The notes below the pieces were generated by a model. That model saw nothing but the letters and a program-made list of their open reading frames with translations. It was not told the DNA's origin and made no database searches. The position numbers were made by a program, and so were the translations under genes. From NCBI RefSeq assembly GCF_041379765.1, contig NZ_CP166919.1:2666001-2730000 (forward strand): 64,000 nt of DNA. The letters are read 5' to 3'. How positions within the stretch are numbered: position 1 is the stretch's first letter; the number at the start of each line of letters is the position of its first letter. Positions 62,591 to 64,000 of the stretch are shown piece after piece. This DNA comes from Thalassotalea sp. Sam97 (GTDB lineage: Bacteria > Pseudomonadota > Gammaproteobacteria > Enterobacterales > Alteromonadaceae).

Positions 62591-62842
62591 ATGGCACAAA
62601 CTATTTCTGTAATCCGCACACTTGTTGGTGCTATCTGCTTATTAATTGGTATCGCTTTTATTGTCTTACCTGGTCCTGCGATTATCTTTATTCCGGCTGG
62701 ATTATTATTACTCAGTGAGCAATTCCCTATCGCCGAGCAGTGGTTAAAACAATACATGCGTTACACACGTAAAGCGGCAAACCAAACGGATCGCATGATA
62801 AAAAATGCTAAACAGCGCTGGCTTCAGCGTAAGTGGGTATAA
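62591..62842 (+). CDS. PGPGW-type small transmembrane protein
   Basis: The 83-residue protein has a bundled pair of helices: VIRTLVGAICLLIGIAFIVLPGPAIIFIPAGLLLL, with the PGPA turn, then a basic cytoplasmic tail (YTRKAANQTDRMIKNAKQRWLQRKW). This is the putative transmembrane protein family PF09656 (PGPGW). Function unknown. AAGAGG lies before the ATG and a sigma-54-type promoter lies upstream, so it may be stress- or nitrogen-responsive. A very strong hairpin follows. Confidence 0.78.
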   Translation: MAQTISVIRTLVGAICLLIGIAFIVLPGPAIIFIPAGLLLLSEQFPIAEQWLKQYMRYTRKAANQTDRMIKNAKQRWLQRKWV

Positions 62843-62870
62843 CGCCAATGCATTCTCACAATGCCCGAGC

Positions 62871-62912
62871 AGATAATAAAACGCCGCATTTTGATGCGGC
62901 GTTTTATTATCT
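62871..62912. terminator. Bidirectional terminator after the PGPGW gene
   Basis: Eighteen-bp perfect stem (AGATAATAAAACGCCGCA and its complement) with a 6-base loop TTTTGA, between convergent genes. Confidence 0.9.
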
Positions 62913-62993
62913 GCGAAGACTGTTAAGTGCTATGACTAAAAGACACTAAGCTTCAACATTCAACAATAAGCAAAAGGCTGTTACGCGGTGTAG

Positions 62994-63710
62994 TTAAGCG
63001 ACGCGATAAGCACCTTTCATGTCGTGATAGTCACCAATAATATTGTCGATGGTTTGCTGATCATAGGCTCGTAACCCACTCAACACCATGTATTTAATAC
63101 CATGACCTACGACCTCACCATCGGCGATTAAATCAAACTTTAATTTAGCTTGGCCACGCTTGCCATCAACACTTAAGGTGGTTTCATCAGCATCAAATTG
63201 CAATGATAACTGCTGCATATCGACGCGGTCTAAACAGATTTCCATGCTCTCGTACATGATCATAGGTCGAGTGGGATTGATCATGACCTGATTTTCACGC
63301 ATCAGATCACATAATATTTTCGGGAATGTTTGGCCTGAAAAGCCCACATAAGAGCGGATAAGCGATTCAATTAATGTTGAACATTGGCTGTGTTCACCAT
63401 CACCAGCATAGCTTAAGTATTCTTTACCATTATCATCATTGATCGTTGCACTAGACTGATGTTCTATCGGGAAATTAAGTTGCACATCTTCGGTAACCAT
63501 ACCCGAAAAGGTAAAGTTCATTCGCTGCTGCAAACCAGACTTTTGCAAAATGATGGCAAACAACAAGTCACCGGGAACACAAAAACGCTTTGCATCAACA
63601 TTGTGAATAGGATTGAAATCATCAGCAATTTGCTTGGCAAAATCGCTGGCTTGTTGACGCGTGAAGCTTATCTTTTGATTATCTTCGCTGTAGTATTGCT
63701 CAATAAACAT
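62994..63710 (-). CDS. DUF3581 family protein, probable hotdog fold
   Basis: The 238-residue soluble protein has DFNPIHNVDAKRFCVPGDLLFA near residue 31, the dehydratase-like pattern NPIHxDxxxA seen in MaoC hotdog enzymes, and a second half (residues about 130-238) that may be another hotdog unit. It matches DUF3581, common in Alteromonadales and Vibrionales. Function unknown; an acyl-CoA or acyl-carrier ligand is a guess from the fold only. Confidence 0.75.
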   Translation of the reverse strand: MFIEQYYSEDNQKISFTRQQASDFAKQIADDFNPIHNVDAKRFCVPGDLLFAIILQKSGLQQRMNFTFSGMVTEDVQLNFPIEHQSSATINDDNGKEYLSYAGDGEHSQCSTLIESLIRSYVGFSGQTFPKILCDLMRENQVMINPTRPMIMYESMEICLDRVDMQQLSLQFDADETTLSVDGKRGQAKLKFDLIADGEVVGHGIKYMVLSGLRAYDQQTIDNIIGDYHDMKGAYRVA

Positions 63711-63837
63711 CGGTTACCTGTTGTTATTGTCTGTTTTCTATGCGCTGCTAGTGTAGCAATGTTAGAAAATGAAATCATCGACAAAACAACTAATAAGACC
63801 AGCGCAAAAAAACAGCAAAAGAAAGGTAGCAAGGCGT

Positions 63838-64000
63838 CTATAGACCCGCTAACTGCAGTTTTTTATTACGACTTAAACGCTTGATGGCGGCTTCGCGCTT
63901 ACTTGCTGACGAGCGGCACGGATAAGATTCCGAATACACTAAAGTAACCGGTAAACGGACTCGCGTGTATTTCGCTGCAAGTTTTCCTCCAGCGTTATGT
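63838..64000 (-). CDS. GIY-YIG endonuclease, 3' part (YhbQ-like)
   Basis: The gene runs off the right edge; only about the last 53 residues are present, ending in TAG at 63838-63840. They read GGKLAAKYTRVRLPVTLVYSES, then ASKREAAIKRLSRNKKLQL, the C-terminal half of small stand-alone GIY-YIG nucleases (YhbQ family: AKYTRxRxPVxLVY and a REAxIKxLSRxxK helix). The GIY-YIG motif itself lies beyond the window. Confidence 0.85.
   Translation of the reverse strand, partial: HNAGGKLAAKYTRVRLPVTLVYSESYPCRSSASKREAAIKRLSRNKKLQLAGL

Noticed and set aside
63459..63884. Plus-strand reading frame at the right end
   Set aside because: Its first part is antisense to the DUF3581 gene and its last part is antisense to the GIY-YIG nuclease 3' end; both minus-strand genes have family support.

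Overview
The window looks like chromosomal backbone of a marine gammaproteobacterium of the order Alteromonadales, most like Colwelliaceae (Thalassotalea/Colwellia type). This placement is inferred from protein similarity recalled from memory, the moderate-to-low GC, the Na+-coupled transporters, the laminarinase and the MITE type; no database search was possible. There is no prophage, no integrase, no rRNA operon and no CRISPR array.

Layout. 1-2.9 kb: the 3' end of a PstS-type phosphate-binding protein, a GcvR-like ACT-domain regulator and an M49-like zinc lipoprotein. 2.9-7.6 kb: a minus-strand bacteriocin island (HlyD-type adaptor, two double-glycine-leader peptides, a four-helix membrane protein as likely immunity factor, and a C39-peptidase ABC exporter). 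7.8-40.6 kb: a conserved housekeeping block resembling the E. coli order around rpoD (hldE, glnE, ygiF, ygiM, cca, uppP, folK, folB, plsY, tsaD, rpsU, yqeY, dnaG, rpoD, tRNA-Ile2). It is interrupted by lpxL, by a two-arm PspA/DUF350/spermidine-synthase-like envelope island (13.5-19.9 kb), by leuABCD with a leader-peptide attenuator, and by gspAB. 40.6-41.2 kb: four tandem copies of about 152 bp, each repeating the 3' end of the tRNA plus a terminator. 41.8-52.3 kb: an outer-membrane barrel protein, a BCCT osmolyte transporter, a GH16 laminarinase with a LacI-type operator, and a putP-proB-proA operon headed by an undescribed 54-residue membrane protein and facing a MarR regulator. 52.6-64 kb: a DUF1232 protein, topB with a LexA box over its promoter, XapX, ybaM, a lytic transglycosylase, lipoproteins, a DUF2878/chalcone-isomerase-like/DUF3833 trio, an NSS transporter, an RlmI-like methyltransferase, a LysE exporter, a PGPGW membrane protein with a sigma-54-type promoter, a DUF3581 protein, and the 3' end of a GIY-YIG nuclease gene running off the window.

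Main things to examine. (1) The same palindrome, GACATATTATGTC, lies upstream of both arms of the PspA/DUF350 island, and the island's last gene encodes a protein that reads as two ribbon-helix-helix segments, so a local regulon is plausible. A 264-bp imperfectly palindromic MITE has split the second arm. (2) The tRNA-Ile2 3'-end repeats resemble the rtT repeats of the E. coli tyrT locus. (3) A two-peptide, GxxxG-rich bacteriocin system. (4) Regulatory sites tied to single genes: a LexA box at topB, a sigma-54 promoter at the PGPGW gene, and a palindrome over the start point of the putP operon. (5) A transglycosylase whose signal peptide is encoded upstream of any standard start codon.
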